DNA from: Peptococcaceae bacterium UBA4068
GTDB lineage: Bacteria > Bacillota > Dehalobacteriia > UBA4068
Assembly (NCBI GenBank): GCA_002382665.1
Contig: DFZA01000007.1
Location: forward strand, 152,538 to 216,537
Direction: 5' to 3'
DNA length: 64,000 nt
Shown here: piece after piece, positions 6,697 to 16,045 of the stretch
How the letters are laid out: each line of letters begins with the position of its first letter
How positions within the stretch are numbered: the first letter of the stretch is position 1
The notes under the pieces: model-generated
What the model saw: only the letters and a program-made list of their open reading frames with translations
What the model was told of the DNA's origin: nothing
Database searches by the model: none
Program-made: the position numbers and the translations under genes

Positions 6697-8142
6697 TTAC
6701 TTTAGCATTTTTGCCAAAAGCTCTTTAACTAAATTGGGGTTAGCCTGTCCCTTGGTCGCTTTCATCACTTGCCCCATCAAAAAGCCCATCGCTTGCTGTT
6801 TGCCGGCGCGGAAATCTTCAGCGGCCTTGGCATTTGCCTCAATCACTGCTTTTACTGCTTCTTCCAGCGCGGAACTATCTGAAATCTGCGCGAAGCCGCG
6901 CTCTGATATAATCTCGGCAGGCTTTTTGCCACTGGCGAACATTTCTTCCAATACGGCTTTAGCGCTGTTGTTATTGATCGCGCCGCTTTTTGCCTGTTCC
7001 AGCAAATATGCCAAATCATCTGCGGCAATCGGAATTTGTTCATATTCTTTTTCAGCGACATTGATTAAACGCGAGACATCGCCAATCAACCAATTGGCAA
7101 TAGTTTTTTTATCATCAAATATTTTAGCCACTTCGTCAAAGAAGAACGCCAACGCCGGAGTAGCGACTATCTGTGCACAATCATAATACGAAAGCCCACA
7201 TTCTTCCTTCAGCCGTTTTTCTCGTTTGTCCGGCAGTTCCGGCAGCTCACTGCGGACGGCTTCGATCCATTCAGGGGTTATCACCGTCGGCACCAGATCA
7301 GGTTCCGGAAAATAGCGGTAATCGTGGTCGTTCTCTTTGCTGCGCATCGAAAGCGTTTGGCCGCTGCCCTCATCCCAGGTGCGTGTTTCCTGGACTATCT
7401 TCTCTCCCCTTTCGATCATTCGCCGCTGTCTGTCTTCCTCAAACTGAATAGCGCGGTGCATGGCGCGGAAAGAATTAAGGTTTTTGATTTCAACTTTGGT
7501 GCCTAATTTATCGCTGCCCTTAGGCATCAGCGATATATTGACGTCGCAGCGTAATGATCCCTGTTCCATCTTAACATCGGACACGCCGGCGTATTCCAAT
7601 ATCAGCTTCAGCTTATCGCCGAAAGCTTTGGCCTCCTCCGCCGAAGCCATATCCGGCTCGGAGACGATTTCGATCAGCGGCACAGCCGCCCTGTTATAAT
7701 CGGGCAGCGAATAATTGGAAGTAGTAATACTCTCGCCGCTATGCACAAGTTTACCGGCATCCTCTTCGAGATGAATACGATTGATACGGATATTCTTCTC
7801 GTTGCCGTCAGCATCGGGAACCGTAATATAACCGCTCTTGCAGATCGGCAGCGGGTATTGCGTAACCTGATAGGCTTTGGGCAGATCAGGGTAAAAGTAA
7901 TTTTTACGGTCGAATTTGCTGAACGGCGATATCTGGCAGTTCAAAGCCAATCCCGCCTTCATGGCCAGCTCGACGGCGCGTTTATTGAGAACCGGCAGCA
8001 CGCCCGGTAGCCCTAAACAAACCGGGCAAACGTGGGTATTAGGCTCACCGGCAAATGTGGTCGGGCAGGAGCAAAAAATCTTCGTCTTGGTTTTCAATTC
8101 GGCATGGAATTCGAGGCCAATTACTGTTTGGAATTCAGTCAT
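6697..8142 (-). CDS. gatB: Asp-tRNA(Asn)/Glu-tRNA(Gln) amidotransferase subunit B
   Basis: 481 residues, normal GatB length. It binds the mischarged tRNA and carries the kinase site that activates Asp/Glu on tRNA before amidation with ammonia from GatA. Visible features are the start MTEFQTVIGLEFHAELKTKTK, the zinc-type cysteines CSC...CPVCLG (about 24-43), the block GSLRCDVNISLMPKGSDKLG and a C-terminal helical YqeY-like tail. It is the third gene of gatC-gatA-gatB, with the ATG 2 bases after the gatA stop, so translation is probably coupled. Confidence 0.97.
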   Translation of the reverse strand: MTEFQTVIGLEFHAELKTKTKIFCSCPTTFAGEPNTHVCPVCLGLPGVLPVLNKRAVELAMKAGLALNCQISPFSKFDRKNYFYPDLPKAYQVTQYPLPICKSGYITVPDADGNEKNIRINRIHLEEDAGKLVHSGESITTSNYSLPDYNRAAVPLIEIVSEPDMASAEEAKAFGDKLKLILEYAGVSDVKMEQGSLRCDVNISLMPKGSDKLGTKVEIKNLNSFRAMHRAIQFEEDRQRRMIERGEKIVQETRTWDEGSGQTLSMRSKENDHDYRYFPEPDLVPTVITPEWIEAVRSELPELPDKREKRLKEECGLSYYDCAQIVATPALAFFFDEVAKIFDDKKTIANWLIGDVSRLINVAEKEYEQIPIAADDLAYLLEQAKSGAINNNSAKAVLEEMFASGKKPAEIISERGFAQISDSSALEEAVKAVIEANAKAAEDFRAGKQQAMGFLMGQVMKATKGQANPNLVKELLAKMLK

Positions 8143-8144
8143 TA

Positions 8145-9626
8145 TTAACGCTCAACTCCCTTCTCAACGGCCTGTTTCAAGATATCAGGCGGCAAACGGC
8201 GCGGCACTTCGACAGCGCTGGCAGCGGTAAACAGCTTTTCTTCGCTGAAGGGCGCACCAATCAGCTGCACGCCTACCGGCAGTCCTTCGATATCGGCAAA
8301 CGGCACAACCATTGATGCCAGTCCGGCAATATTGATCGGCACTGTGCAAACATCCGTCATATACATGGTCAGCGGGTCGTCGAGCATTTCTCCCAGTTTA
8401 AAGGCCGGTCCGGGAGTAACCGGCGTCAGCAGGCAATCAATGCCTGAGGCGAAAACTTTATCGTAGTCTTCTTTAATCAGCGTCCGTACCTGCAATGTCT
8501 TATTGTAATAAGCATCATAATAACCGGAAGAAAGAGCATATGTGCCCAACAAAATCCGCCGTTTGACCTCTTCACCGAATCCGGCGGAACGGGTGGCGCA
8601 GAATATTTCTTCCAGCGTCGGCTTATCAACGCGCACGCCGTATCTGACGCCGTCGTAACGAGCAAGATTGGAGCTGGCTTCCGCGCAGGCTAAGACATAA
8701 TAGGCAGGCAGCGCATATTTGGTATGCGGCAATGATACCTCAATAACTTCCGCTCCGGCAGCCGCAAATTTTTCGGCAGCTTTTTTGACGATTTCAATAG
8801 TCCGTGGGTCTATGCCTTCTTCAAAGAATTCTTTGGGCATACCGATTTTCATGCCTTTAACATCACGCTGGCAGGCACCGCGGTAATCGCCGATTGGATA
8901 TGGCGTGGAGGTTGAATCTTTTTCATCATGACCGCTAACAGCTTCCAGCACTGTTGCGCAATCGTAAACGTTTTTGGCAAAGACGCCTGCCTGATCCAAT
9001 GATGAAGCATAAGGTATAATACCAAAACGGGAAATCAGTCCATAAGTAGGCTTGATGCCAACAACGCCGCAATAATGGGCGGGTTGCCGAACGCTGCCGC
9101 CGGTATCGGTTCCCAGTGTATAGGCTGCCAAATCAGCTGCAACCGCCGCCGCCGAGCCGCCGGAACTGCCGCCCGGGGTGCGTTCGATATCAAAAGGATT
9201 ACGGGTGGCAAAGTAAGCCGAATTCTCGGTTGATGAACCCATAGCAAACTCGTCTAGGTTGCATTTGCCCAGCAATACCGCACCAACATCCGCCAGACGC
9301 TGCCAGCAGGTAGCGTTATAAGGCGGTACAAAGTTTGCTAATATCTTAGATGCACAAGTCGTGAGAATACCGTCTGTGCAGAAAATATCTTTGAGTGCCA
9401 TAGGGATGCCGTCCAGATCGCCAATTAATTCGCCTCTGGCGCGGCGTTCGTCGGATGCTTTTGCCGCTTCCAGCGCTGCCTCCGGTGTTACGGTAATATA
9501 AGCGTGGATGACCGGATCAATCTCCTCTATTCTTGCGAGATACTTCTTGGTTAACTCGTAGCTGGAAATATTTTTATCATTAAGCTGCTGCTGCAACTGA
9601 TTGATAGTCATATCGTAAATAGACAA
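8145..9626 (-). CDS. gatA: Asp-tRNA(Asn)/Glu-tRNA(Gln) amidotransferase subunit A
   Basis: 493 residues from a TTG at 9626 that has a GGGAGGA site 8 bases upstream. A longer reading frame to 9713 exists but overlaps gatC and has no better start. It is an amidase-signature enzyme that releases ammonia from glutamine. The Ser-cisSer-Lys triad is visible: Lys in ALKDIFCTDG, Ser in the signature GGSSGGSAAAVAADL and the nucleophile Ser in GTDTGGSVRQPA. It acts in a complex with GatB and GatC. Confidence 0.96.
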   Translation of the reverse strand: MSIYDMTINQLQQQLNDKNISSYELTKKYLARIEEIDPVIHAYITVTPEAALEAAKASDERRARGELIGDLDGIPMALKDIFCTDGILTTCASKILANFVPPYNATCWQRLADVGAVLLGKCNLDEFAMGSSTENSAYFATRNPFDIERTPGGSSGGSAAAVAADLAAYTLGTDTGGSVRQPAHYCGVVGIKPTYGLISRFGIIPYASSLDQAGVFAKNVYDCATVLEAVSGHDEKDSTSTPYPIGDYRGACQRDVKGMKIGMPKEFFEEGIDPRTIEIVKKAAEKFAAAGAEVIEVSLPHTKYALPAYYVLACAEASSNLARYDGVRYGVRVDKPTLEEIFCATRSAGFGEEVKRRILLGTYALSSGYYDAYYNKTLQVRTLIKEDYDKVFASGIDCLLTPVTPGPAFKLGEMLDDPLTMYMTDVCTVPINIAGLASMVVPFADIEGLPVGVQLIGAPFSEEKLFTAASAVEVPRRLPPDILKQAVEKGVER

Positions 9627-9663
9627 GTTCTTTCCTCCCGTTCCTGGCGTATTTAATACACTG

Positions 9664-9948
9664 CTAAAAGATTTTCGGCACTTTGAAGTAGCCGTCTTCG
9701 GTATCAGGAGCATTGGCCAGTACTTTTTCCCGCGGTAGACATGGTTTCACCTCGTCTTTGCGAAAAATGTTCTCCAGCGGCAACACATGCGTTGTCAACG
9801 GCACGCCGTTTGTATCAATCTCCTGTAATTGTTGCATATAATCAAGGATGGCGGAAAGTTTTTTAATGTATCCGTCCATTTCTTCATCGGCAATGGTCAG
9901 CTTGGCCAATTTTGCCACATACTCAACGTCATTAACAGTTATTGCCAT
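9664..9948 (-). CDS. gatC: Asp-tRNA(Asn)/Glu-tRNA(Gln) amidotransferase subunit C
   Basis: 94 residues from the ATG at 9948, which has a GAAGGTGG site close upstream; an ATG 11 codons further up lacks one. Small helical subunit that tethers GatA to GatB. Typical blocks are VEYVAKLAKLTI, LSAILDYMQQLQEIDTNGVPL, a central D-E-V region and the C-terminal DGYFKVPKIF. First gene of gatCAB. Confidence 0.95.
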   Translation of the reverse strand: MAITVNDVEYVAKLAKLTIADEEMDGYIKKLSAILDYMQQLQEIDTNGVPLTTHVLPLENIFRKDEVKPCLPREKVLANAPDTEDGYFKVPKIF

Positions 9949-9987
9949 TTTTACCACCTTCTTTTGCAAAGATATAGACATTATAAC

Positions 9988-10095
9988 ACATCCGCTTCAG
10001 CGGATGTTGCTGGCTTTTCCCCTACGGGAAAACCTCAGCTATAAAATAGACGCTCAGTCTCGAAATCATAGATTTCGGCCTGTGCAGCTATTATA
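9988..10095 (-). ncRNA. Structured leader of gatCAB (several hairpins)
   Basis: Consecutive inverted repeats lie here: acatccgct/agcggatgt (9988-10007), ttttccc/gggaaaa (10015-10032), agac/gtct (near 10048-10060) and cgaaatc/gatttcg (10061-10077). A TATAAT-like -10 lies just upstream on the minus strand. No known riboswitch or T-box signature was recognised. It could be a leader RNA or a dispersed palindromic repeat cluster. Confidence 0.35.
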
Positions 10096-10155
10096 TCATA
10101 AATACTTATTAATAGAAAAGACAAAATTTAATAACTGTAATTTTACCTAAATATA

Positions 10156-10184
10156 TTGACATCATTCAGATAGTGATGTAAAAT
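10156..10184 (+). promoter_or_regulatory. Promoter of tRNA-Lys
   Basis: TTGACA (10156-10161), a 17-bp spacer and TAAAAT (10179-10184), 13 bases before the tRNA 5' end. This is a near-consensus vegetative promoter. Confidence 0.85.
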
Positions 10185-10196
10185 CAAACAGTGTTT

Positions 10197-10272
10197 GGGC
10201 CATTAGCTCAGTTGGTAGAGCACCTGACTCTTAATCAGGGTGTCCTGGGTTCGAGACCCTGATGGCCCACCA
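10197..10272 (+). tRNA. tRNA-Lys (anticodon CTT)
   Basis: 76 bases including CCA. Acceptor GGGCCAT/ATGGCCC, D-arm TAGCTCAGTTGGTAGAG, anticodon arm CCTGA-CTCTTAA-TCAGG with anticodon CTT, and T-arm CTGGGTTCGAGACCCTG. It stands alone with its own promoter and terminator. Confidence 0.97.
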
Positions 10273-10312
10273 TTATTTTATTTCTGGATAACAAATTTTA
10301 ATTTCTTGCGTT

Positions 10313-10351
10313 ATACTAAGAGCGTACAAATAATGTACGCTCTTAGTATTT
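10313..10351 (+). terminator. Strong hairpin terminator after tRNA-Lys
   Basis: Perfect 16-bp stem (10313-10328 / 10334-10349) with loop aataa, followed by a short ttt. The T tract is weak, but the stem strength and position fit tRNA termination. The rest of the gap to 10542 shows nothing else recognisable. Confidence 0.65.
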
Positions 10352-10542
10352 CCCTAGCAATATTTTCTAATCTCGAAACATATACTGTTCCTCTAATCGC
10401 TAAAAACATACCCCCATAACCCCAAACAAATTTTTACGCATAATTCTTTATCAAATATTATATTTATTATTGTCAAAATATTTAATCATATGTTATAATT
10501 AAAATACAATTTGTCAAACTGTAATCGATGGAGGGGTGGATA

Positions 10543-11580
10543 ATGGTTATAATTGGTTTAGTTATTATACTATTATTAGTTCTTGCACTTCCGTTTATCT
10601 TTAAACGAATAGAAGAAAATCTTGAGATATTTTTATTCATAATGGGGGTAGCAGCAGCCATTGTATCCGGCTCTATGAATACTGAATTAATCCTTAAGGC
10701 ATTAAAAGAACCTTGGATGATTGCCACCGCTGTTTTTGTGGCCGGCGCTGCATTCTATTTACTAAAAGACAGGTTCGAAAATTTAATGTCATATCTTTTT
10801 AAAAAGGTTTCAATAGCCGTTTTGGTGTTTTTAATGATCTTGATATTGGGGTTTGTGTCCAGCGTAATTACTGCCATTGTATCTGCAATTATCCTGGTTG
10901 AGATCCTCAATATGTTGCCTTTAAAGCGGAAGCATATTATTACAATCTGCATTCTGTCATGCTTTTCGATTGGCATTGGTGCTGCTTTGACGCCTCTGGG
11001 CGAGCCTTTAGCAACAATAGCTATCTCCAAATTGGGAGCAGACTTCTTCTATCTATTTACTCTGCTTGGTAAATATGTTATTCCGGCTATTGTATGCCTT
11101 GCATTGGTGGGCGGAATCTATACATCTATCATTACGAAAAGACTAAATGAAAAGAAATCTACGGATAATTCACAGGAAGAAGCAATTGAAGAAGAAAGCT
11201 GGCAGACAATTATTATCAGAACTATCAAGATCTACTTATTTGTCATGGCATTAACATTCTTGGGTCATGGATTTGAGCCATTAATAAATAAATATGTATT
11301 GGGATTAAGTTCTAATGTGCTTTACATCGTGAACATGGTATCGGCGATATTGGATAATGCGACTCTAACGGCAGCTGAAATCAGTCCGGCTATGCATCCG
11401 TTCACAGTCGAAGCGGTACTTATGGGTCTATTAATAAGCGGCGGTATGTTAATTCCCGGGAATATTCCTAATATAATTTCCGCTTCAAAACTGAAGATTT
11501 CCAGCACGGAGTGGGCTAAAACAGGGTTACCTGTAGGCCTGATTATCATGGCGATTTACTATATAATAATCTTTGTTTAG
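10543..11580 (+). CDS. DUF1646-type putative cation transporter
   Basis: 345 residues from the ATG at 10543, chosen because GGAGGGG lies directly upstream; the ATG at 10528 would place that ribosome-binding site inside the gene. Membrane protein with about ten hydrophobic segments. Conserved polar membrane motifs are ALTPLGEPLATIA (about 150), ILDNATLTAAEISPAMHP (about 270) and SGGMLIPGNIPNIISASK (about 305), matching the DUF1646 family distantly related to ion-transporter (ArsB/NhaD-like) permeases. The transported ion is unknown. Followed by a universal stress protein and a flavodoxin on the same strand. Confidence 0.8.
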   Translation: MVIIGLVIILLLVLALPFIFKRIEENLEIFLFIMGVAAAIVSGSMNTELILKALKEPWMIATAVFVAGAAFYLLKDRFENLMSYLFKKVSIAVLVFLMILILGFVSSVITAIVSAIILVEILNMLPLKRKHIITICILSCFSIGIGAALTPLGEPLATIAISKLGADFFYLFTLLGKYVIPAIVCLALVGGIYTSIITKRLNEKKSTDNSQEEAIEEESWQTIIIRTIKIYLFVMALTFLGHGFEPLINKYVLGLSSNVLYIVNMVSAILDNATLTAAEISPAMHPFTVEAVLMGLLISGGMLIPGNIPNIISASKLKISSTEWAKTGLPVGLIIMAIYYIIIFV

Positions 11581-11637
11581 ATAGCACAAAATATATTTTA
11601 CATATAGAACAACCGGTTAATTAATGGAGGTATTGAT

Positions 11638-12072
11638 ATGAGCGATGTGGCTTTTCAAAAAGTGTTAGTGCCTGTAAATGATTCCGACCTTTCTCAGAGG
11701 GTAATATTAAAATCAATTGAACTAGCCATCAAGGGAATCGTTGGGGAGTTGGTTATTTTGAGTATCTGGGAAGCGGATGAAATAGATTATACGAAACTTC
11801 ATTCGTCAGAAAAAGAAGATACCATGAAGGAAAAGGCGCAAAATATTCTCGATACTTATGAAAAACAATTATCTGCCAAGGGCATTAAGGCCGAATATGT
11901 TCGCGCAGGCGGAGACCCAACGGAAATGATTATTCATGCTGTCGAAAATGGCGACTATGATTTAATAATAATGGGCAGCAGAAAACTAAATAAACTTCAA
12001 GAACTCATTTACAATAGTGTTTCCGACCATGTTGCCAGACTGGTAGCTGTTCCAGTTCTGCTTGTAAAGTAG
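11638..12072 (+). CDS. Universal stress protein (UspA family)
   Basis: 144 residues, one Usp domain. The N-terminal strand FQKVLVPVNDSDLS and the C-terminal block YDLIIMGSRKLNKLQELIYNSVSDHVARLVAVPVLLVK are typical. In ATP-binding Usps the loop reads G-2x-G-9x-G-S/T. Here several glycines are replaced (GSRKLNKL...NSVS), so ATP binding is doubtful. RBS ggagg lies upstream. Its place between a transporter and a flavodoxin suggests regulation or protection of that transporter, which is inference. Confidence 0.88.
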   Translation: MSDVAFQKVLVPVNDSDLSQRVILKSIELAIKGIVGELVILSIWEADEIDYTKLHSSEKEDTMKEKAQNILDTYEKQLSAKGIKAEYVRAGGDPTEMIIHAVENGDYDLIIMGSRKLNKLQELIYNSVSDHVARLVAVPVLLVK

Positions 12073-12115
12073 AACTTTTACATTTTTTCAGGTTTTATAT
12101 CGAAAAGGAGAATAT

Positions 12116-12649
12116 ATGAAAGCAGCTGTAATTTATTGGTCTCAAACCGGTAATACGCAAAAGGTGGCAGCAAGTATTCAAAAAGGTCTCGAAGAAAGCG
12201 GTGTACAAGCTACTATCTGTACAGTCGCCGAAGTTGATGATCTGGATTTTTTTGATTACGATCTGATTTGTCTGGGAATGCCGTCTATCAATTGGCATCC
12301 ACCTAAACCGGTGGAAGAATATTTAAAAAACATGTTTATACGATATAAAAAAGAAGGTCGCGTTAAGCCCGGCGCGCCGGTATTACCGGGAAAATACGCC
12401 TTAATATTCTGTACGTATTCCGGACCACATACGGGAATCAGAGAAGCGATACCGGCGGGGAAATATGTGGGTCAGTTTTTTGAACACCTCGGCTTTACTG
12501 TGGTCGATGAATGGTACATTCTGAGCGAGTTTTTCGGCTCTGAAGAAAACAATACTCTGGGTAGAATGGGCAATATTAAAGGATTACCAAGCTTCGAAGA
12601 TCTGGAGAGGATCAAAAGCAGCGCAATAAATCTAGGGCAACGATTATAA
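12116..12649 (+). CDS. Flavodoxin family protein
   Basis: 177 residues. The FMN phosphate loop YWSQTGNTQKVA (about 7-18) starts the classical flavodoxin fold, followed by YDLICLGMPSINWHPPKP and YALIFCTYSGPHTG, corresponding to the flavin-contacting loops. Probably an electron carrier or flavin-dependent NAD(P)H oxidoreductase; partner unknown. Good aaaggag site. Last gene of the DUF1646-usp-flavodoxin set, ended by the terminator at 12666. Confidence 0.85.
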   Translation: MKAAVIYWSQTGNTQKVAASIQKGLEESGVQATICTVAEVDDLDFFDYDLICLGMPSINWHPPKPVEEYLKNMFIRYKKEGRVKPGAPVLPGKYALIFCTYSGPHTGIREAIPAGKYVGQFFEHLGFTVVDEWYILSEFFGSEENNTLGRMGNIKGLPSFEDLERIKSSAINLGQRL

Positions 12650-12665
12650 ATTTAGTATATATTCT

Positions 12666-12700
12666 AAGAAGCCTACTGCTAATAGCAGTAGGCTTCTTTT
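12666..12700 (+). terminator. Bidirectional intrinsic terminator
   Basis: Perfect stem aagaagcctactgct / agcagtaggcttctt with loop aat, followed by T. It separates the flavodoxin gene from the convergent nadC. Confidence 0.9.
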
Positions 12701-12735
12701 AGATTCAATACTTCTTTGATCAAGGAATCTACTAT

Positions 12736-13572
12736 TTAATAATTAAACTTCAAACTAATATCTGACGCTTTGACGCTATGGGTTAGAGCGCCGATAGAGA
12801 TAATATTGACGCCTGTTTTGGCTACCGCCAGCAAATCCCTGTCGCCCATATTTCCCGAAGCCTCGACCATTGCTGCTCCGTTGATCAGTTCTACCGCTTT
12901 GGTCATATCCTCTATTGACATATTATCAAGCATAATTATATCCGCTTTACAGGCCAAAGCTTCTTTAATCATTTCGAAATTTTCTACTTCGACCTCGATT
13001 TTTAACGTATGGGGCGCATTCTTCCTGGCCGCCTCAACCGCTGCCGTAATACCGCCCGCAGCTGTTATATGATTGTCTTTGATCAAGATGCCATCGGAAA
13101 GATTGTAGCGGTGGTTTGTTCCTCCCCCAATTTTCACGGCATATTTCTCCAATACCCGCAGTCCCGGCGTGGTTTTTCTGGTATCGGCGATAGCAGTCTT
13201 TGTACCTTTAATTATCGCAACTGTCTGGTTGGTGCGCGTAGCAATACCGGAAAGCCTTTGCAGGAAGTTCAATGCTGTCCGTTCGCCGGATAATATGCTT
13301 TGCGCGTTGCCTGATACTTCGGCAATAATATCTCCTTTTTTGAACGATGCGCCGTCTTTAAGCAGTATGTTGATAATTATAGTGCTATCGACGATCTCAA
13401 AAACGCGTTTTGATACATCAATGCCGCATAGGATACCATTTTCTTTGGCGATAAACCGCCCTTTGATTTTCTTTGCTTCAGGTATTGTGGACAGCGTAGT
13501 GATATCACCTGTACCTATATCCTCAGTCAAAGCTCTTTTGATAATATCATCCAACAATAATATATTAAACAT
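12736..13572 (-). CDS. nadC: Nicotinate-nucleotide pyrophosphorylase (carboxylating)
   Basis: 278 residues. Converts quinolinate and PRPP to nicotinate mononucleotide. Motifs are LTEDIGTGDITT, GERTALNFLQRLSGIAT, TRKTTPGLRVLEKYAV, HRYNLSDGILIKDNH and VEASGNM. Third gene of nadA-nadB-nadC; its ATG is only a few bases after the nadB stop. Length and motifs are ordinary. Confidence 0.97.
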   Translation of the reverse strand: MFNILLLDDIIKRALTEDIGTGDITTLSTIPEAKKIKGRFIAKENGILCGIDVSKRVFEIVDSTIIINILLKDGASFKKGDIIAEVSGNAQSILSGERTALNFLQRLSGIATRTNQTVAIIKGTKTAIADTRKTTPGLRVLEKYAVKIGGGTNHRYNLSDGILIKDNHITAAGGITAAVEAARKNAPHTLKIEVEVENFEMIKEALACKADIIMLDNMSIEDMTKAVELINGAAMVEASGNMGDRDLLAVAKTGVNIISIGALTHSVKASDISLKFNY

Positions 13573-13574
13573 AG

Positions 13575-15116
13575 CTACTCATCCTTTATCTCATCGCTTC
13601 TGAAATGGGCGCCGACGCTCTTTTTTCTGGTAATAGCCGCTTTTAATATGGCAATTGCCACTGTTGACATATTCAATGTTTCGACTTCATCGATGCTATC
13701 CAATTCCGCCAGCTCCAAAGTTTTATAGTAACTGTTGATTTCCTCAAGCGCTGATGTCATATCAATGCGATTGCGAATTATTCCGCATCGTTTGGTCATT
13801 GCATCCCTGATATTGAAGCGAGCCGTAGAAATATCCAATGCATCCTGGTTTAAATTACTGACATAATATTCCGGTTTTTCGATCGGTCTGATAATGATAT
13901 CTTTGGCTGAACGTCTGCCAAACACCAGGCATTCCAGTAAAGAGTTGCTTGCTAGGCGGTTGGCGCCATGGATACCTGTCGAAGCGCTTTCGCCGCAGAC
14001 ATATAACCCTTTAATATTGGTTCTGCCATGGTTATCGCTCTTGATACCACCCATAAAATAATGCTGAACAGGTAAAACCGGAATCCAGTTTGCCGCAATG
14101 TCAATGTCCCGCTTCATACATTCGCCATAAATGGTTGGGAAACGTTTTCGTAAAAAATCTCTTGATTTATACGTAATATCAAGATAGACGTTGGGCAGAT
14201 TGTGTTTAATCATTTCCATAATGATTGCCCGCGAGACGATATCGCGCGGCGCTAGATCGGCCAAAGGATGGACGTTCTTCATAAACGCCTCGCCATTTCT
14301 ATTGCGTAAAACAGCGCCTTCCCCGCGCATGGCCTCAGAAATTAGAAAATATCTGCCGTTAGTGCCAGGATGGATCAAAGCTGTCGGATGAAACTGTACA
14401 AATTCCATCCTATCAACTACTGCCCCTGCCCTGATAGCTGCGGCAATGCCATCGCCGGTTGCACAAATAGCGTTGGTGCTGTTACGAAATATTCTGCCGA
14501 TGCCACCGGTCGCTAATATTATATTTGTGGTGTTTATCTTAAGACAAATACCATTGTTATCCTTAAATATCGCTCCGCTGATTTGATTTTTGCTGTCGGT
14601 TAATATATCCGTCAGCGTATAGTTTTCGAATAAATGCAGATTTTTTCTTTCTGCCGTACGCGCCTGCAAGGTTTTAGTTATATTAAGCCCCGTCGCGTCG
14701 CCGTGACAATGCAGTATGCGCCGGCAACTATGTGCGCCTTCTCTAGTGATCGACAATTCTCCGCTTTCTTCAATATCAAACGGCACGCCTAGTTTGATCA
14801 GGTTTCTGATATCGCCCGGTCCTTCCCTAACCAATACATCAACCGCCTTAATATCGCAAAGCCCGGCACCGGCAACCAAGGTATCCTCTATATGTTTTTC
14901 CGGGCTGTCTTCAAGCAAAGTAACTGCGGCGACTCCACCCTGAGCATGAATAGAGTTGGAGTCCTCACCGCCACACTTATTGATAATAGCGCAGTTAAGC
15001 GAGCTGTCCAGATTCAAAGCAGAGTACAACCCCGCGACTCCAGTTCCGATAATCACAACATCAAAATCTTTTGTAGGTAACGAATCAATATCACCATTAA
15101 AAACAAATCTTCTCAA
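13575..15116 (-). CDS. nadB: L-aspartate oxidase
   Basis: 513 residues. FAD enzyme oxidising L-aspartate to iminoaspartate for NadA. Visible motifs are the Rossmann motif VVIIGTGVAGLYSALN, GEDSNSIHAQGGVAAV, EGAHSCRRILHCHGD, the VEFVQFHPTAL-type segment DRMEFVQFHPTALI and GLYVCGESASTGIHGANRLA. Start is TTG at 15116 with GGAGACTTTACT just upstream. Under anaerobic conditions fumarate would be the likely acceptor (family knowledge). Confidence 0.97.
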   Translation of the reverse strand: MRRFVFNGDIDSLPTKDFDVVIIGTGVAGLYSALNLDSSLNCAIINKCGGEDSNSIHAQGGVAAVTLLEDSPEKHIEDTLVAGAGLCDIKAVDVLVREGPGDIRNLIKLGVPFDIEESGELSITREGAHSCRRILHCHGDATGLNITKTLQARTAERKNLHLFENYTLTDILTDSKNQISGAIFKDNNGICLKINTTNIILATGGIGRIFRNSTNAICATGDGIAAAIRAGAVVDRMEFVQFHPTALIHPGTNGRYFLISEAMRGEGAVLRNRNGEAFMKNVHPLADLAPRDIVSRAIIMEMIKHNLPNVYLDITYKSRDFLRKRFPTIYGECMKRDIDIAANWIPVLPVQHYFMGGIKSDNHGRTNIKGLYVCGESASTGIHGANRLASNSLLECLVFGRRSAKDIIIRPIEKPEYYVSNLNQDALDISTARFNIRDAMTKRCGIIRNRIDMTSALEEINSYYKTLELAELDSIDEVETLNMSTVAIAILKAAITRKKSVGAHFRSDEIKDE

Positions 15117-15142
15117 AGTAAAGTCTCCTTTTTATGATATAC

Positions 15143-16045
15143 CTAAATCTCAAGCATTCTATCTAGACTTTTTACCGCTTTTTTAATAATTTCATCACTT
15201 AAAACTACTTCATAGCTGTTTGTCTCTAAAGCAAACACTAAGTCCGCCAAAGTAGTTTTTTTCATATCGGGACAAATAGAATTTCCGGCAAGTATATGGA
15301 ATACTTTGCCCGGATTTTTCTCATTTAATTTAAATAAAACGCCTTCTTCAGTGCCGATAATGAATTCTTTTTTTTGCGAATCGGTTGCATAGTTGATGAT
15401 TTGTGATGTGCTGCCGACAAAATCGGCCTGTCTGACAACTTCAGCCGCACATTCGGGATGAACTAAAATTTCCACATCAGGGTAAGCGTTTTTCGCACGA
15501 TTAATATTGTCGATGGTAATTCTATCGTGGATCGGACAATAACCGTTAAAATAGTAAAATCTCTTCTCGGGGACAAAACTGGCTACATAACTACCTAGAT
15601 TTTTATCCGGAATAAAGATGATTTCTTTAGCATCAATGCTTTTGACAACTTTAACCGCGTTAGCGGAAGTACAGCAAATATCGCTTTCGGCTTTAACTTC
15701 TGCGGTTGAATTAACATAGGTAACAACCGCCGCATCGGGGTGAGAGACTCTTAATTTTTTAACATCAGATGCTTGTACCATATTGGCCATGGCGCAACCG
15801 GCTGTCGGCACAGGAATTAATACCCTTTTACTGGGACTTAAAATTTTGGCGCTCTCCGCCATAAAATAAACACCGCAAAATACTATTGTATCGACTGTAG
15901 ATTGCTTAGCCTTTTTTGATAATTCCAAAGAATCACCAACAAAATCCGCTATTTGCTGTATTTCAGGCGTTTGATAATAATGTGCCAATATTACAGCATT
16001 ATACTGCTTTTTCAGCTGATTTATTCTGTCAATGATATCGACCAA
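15143..16045 (-). CDS. nadA: Quinolinate synthase
   Basis: 300 residues. 4Fe-4S enzyme condensing iminoaspartate with dihydroxyacetone phosphate. Motifs are VILAHYYQTPEIQQIADFVG, FCGVYFMAESAKIL with the first cluster cysteine, CCTSANAVKV with the second and the MKKTTLADL region following GNSICPDMKK with the third. HPECAAEVV is also typical. Start is TTG at 16045 with AGGAGATGACTTGTT upstream. First gene of the nad operon, transcribed divergently from the S-layer gene. Confidence 0.97.
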   Translation of the reverse strand: MVDIIDRINQLKKQYNAVILAHYYQTPEIQQIADFVGDSLELSKKAKQSTVDTIVFCGVYFMAESAKILSPSKRVLIPVPTAGCAMANMVQASDVKKLRVSHPDAAVVTYVNSTAEVKAESDICCTSANAVKVVKSIDAKEIIFIPDKNLGSYVASFVPEKRFYYFNGYCPIHDRITIDNINRAKNAYPDVEILVHPECAAEVVRQADFVGSTSQIINYATDSQKKEFIIGTEEGVLFKLNEKNPGKVFHILAGNSICPDMKKTTLADLVFALETNSYEVVLSDEIIKKAVKSLDRMLEI

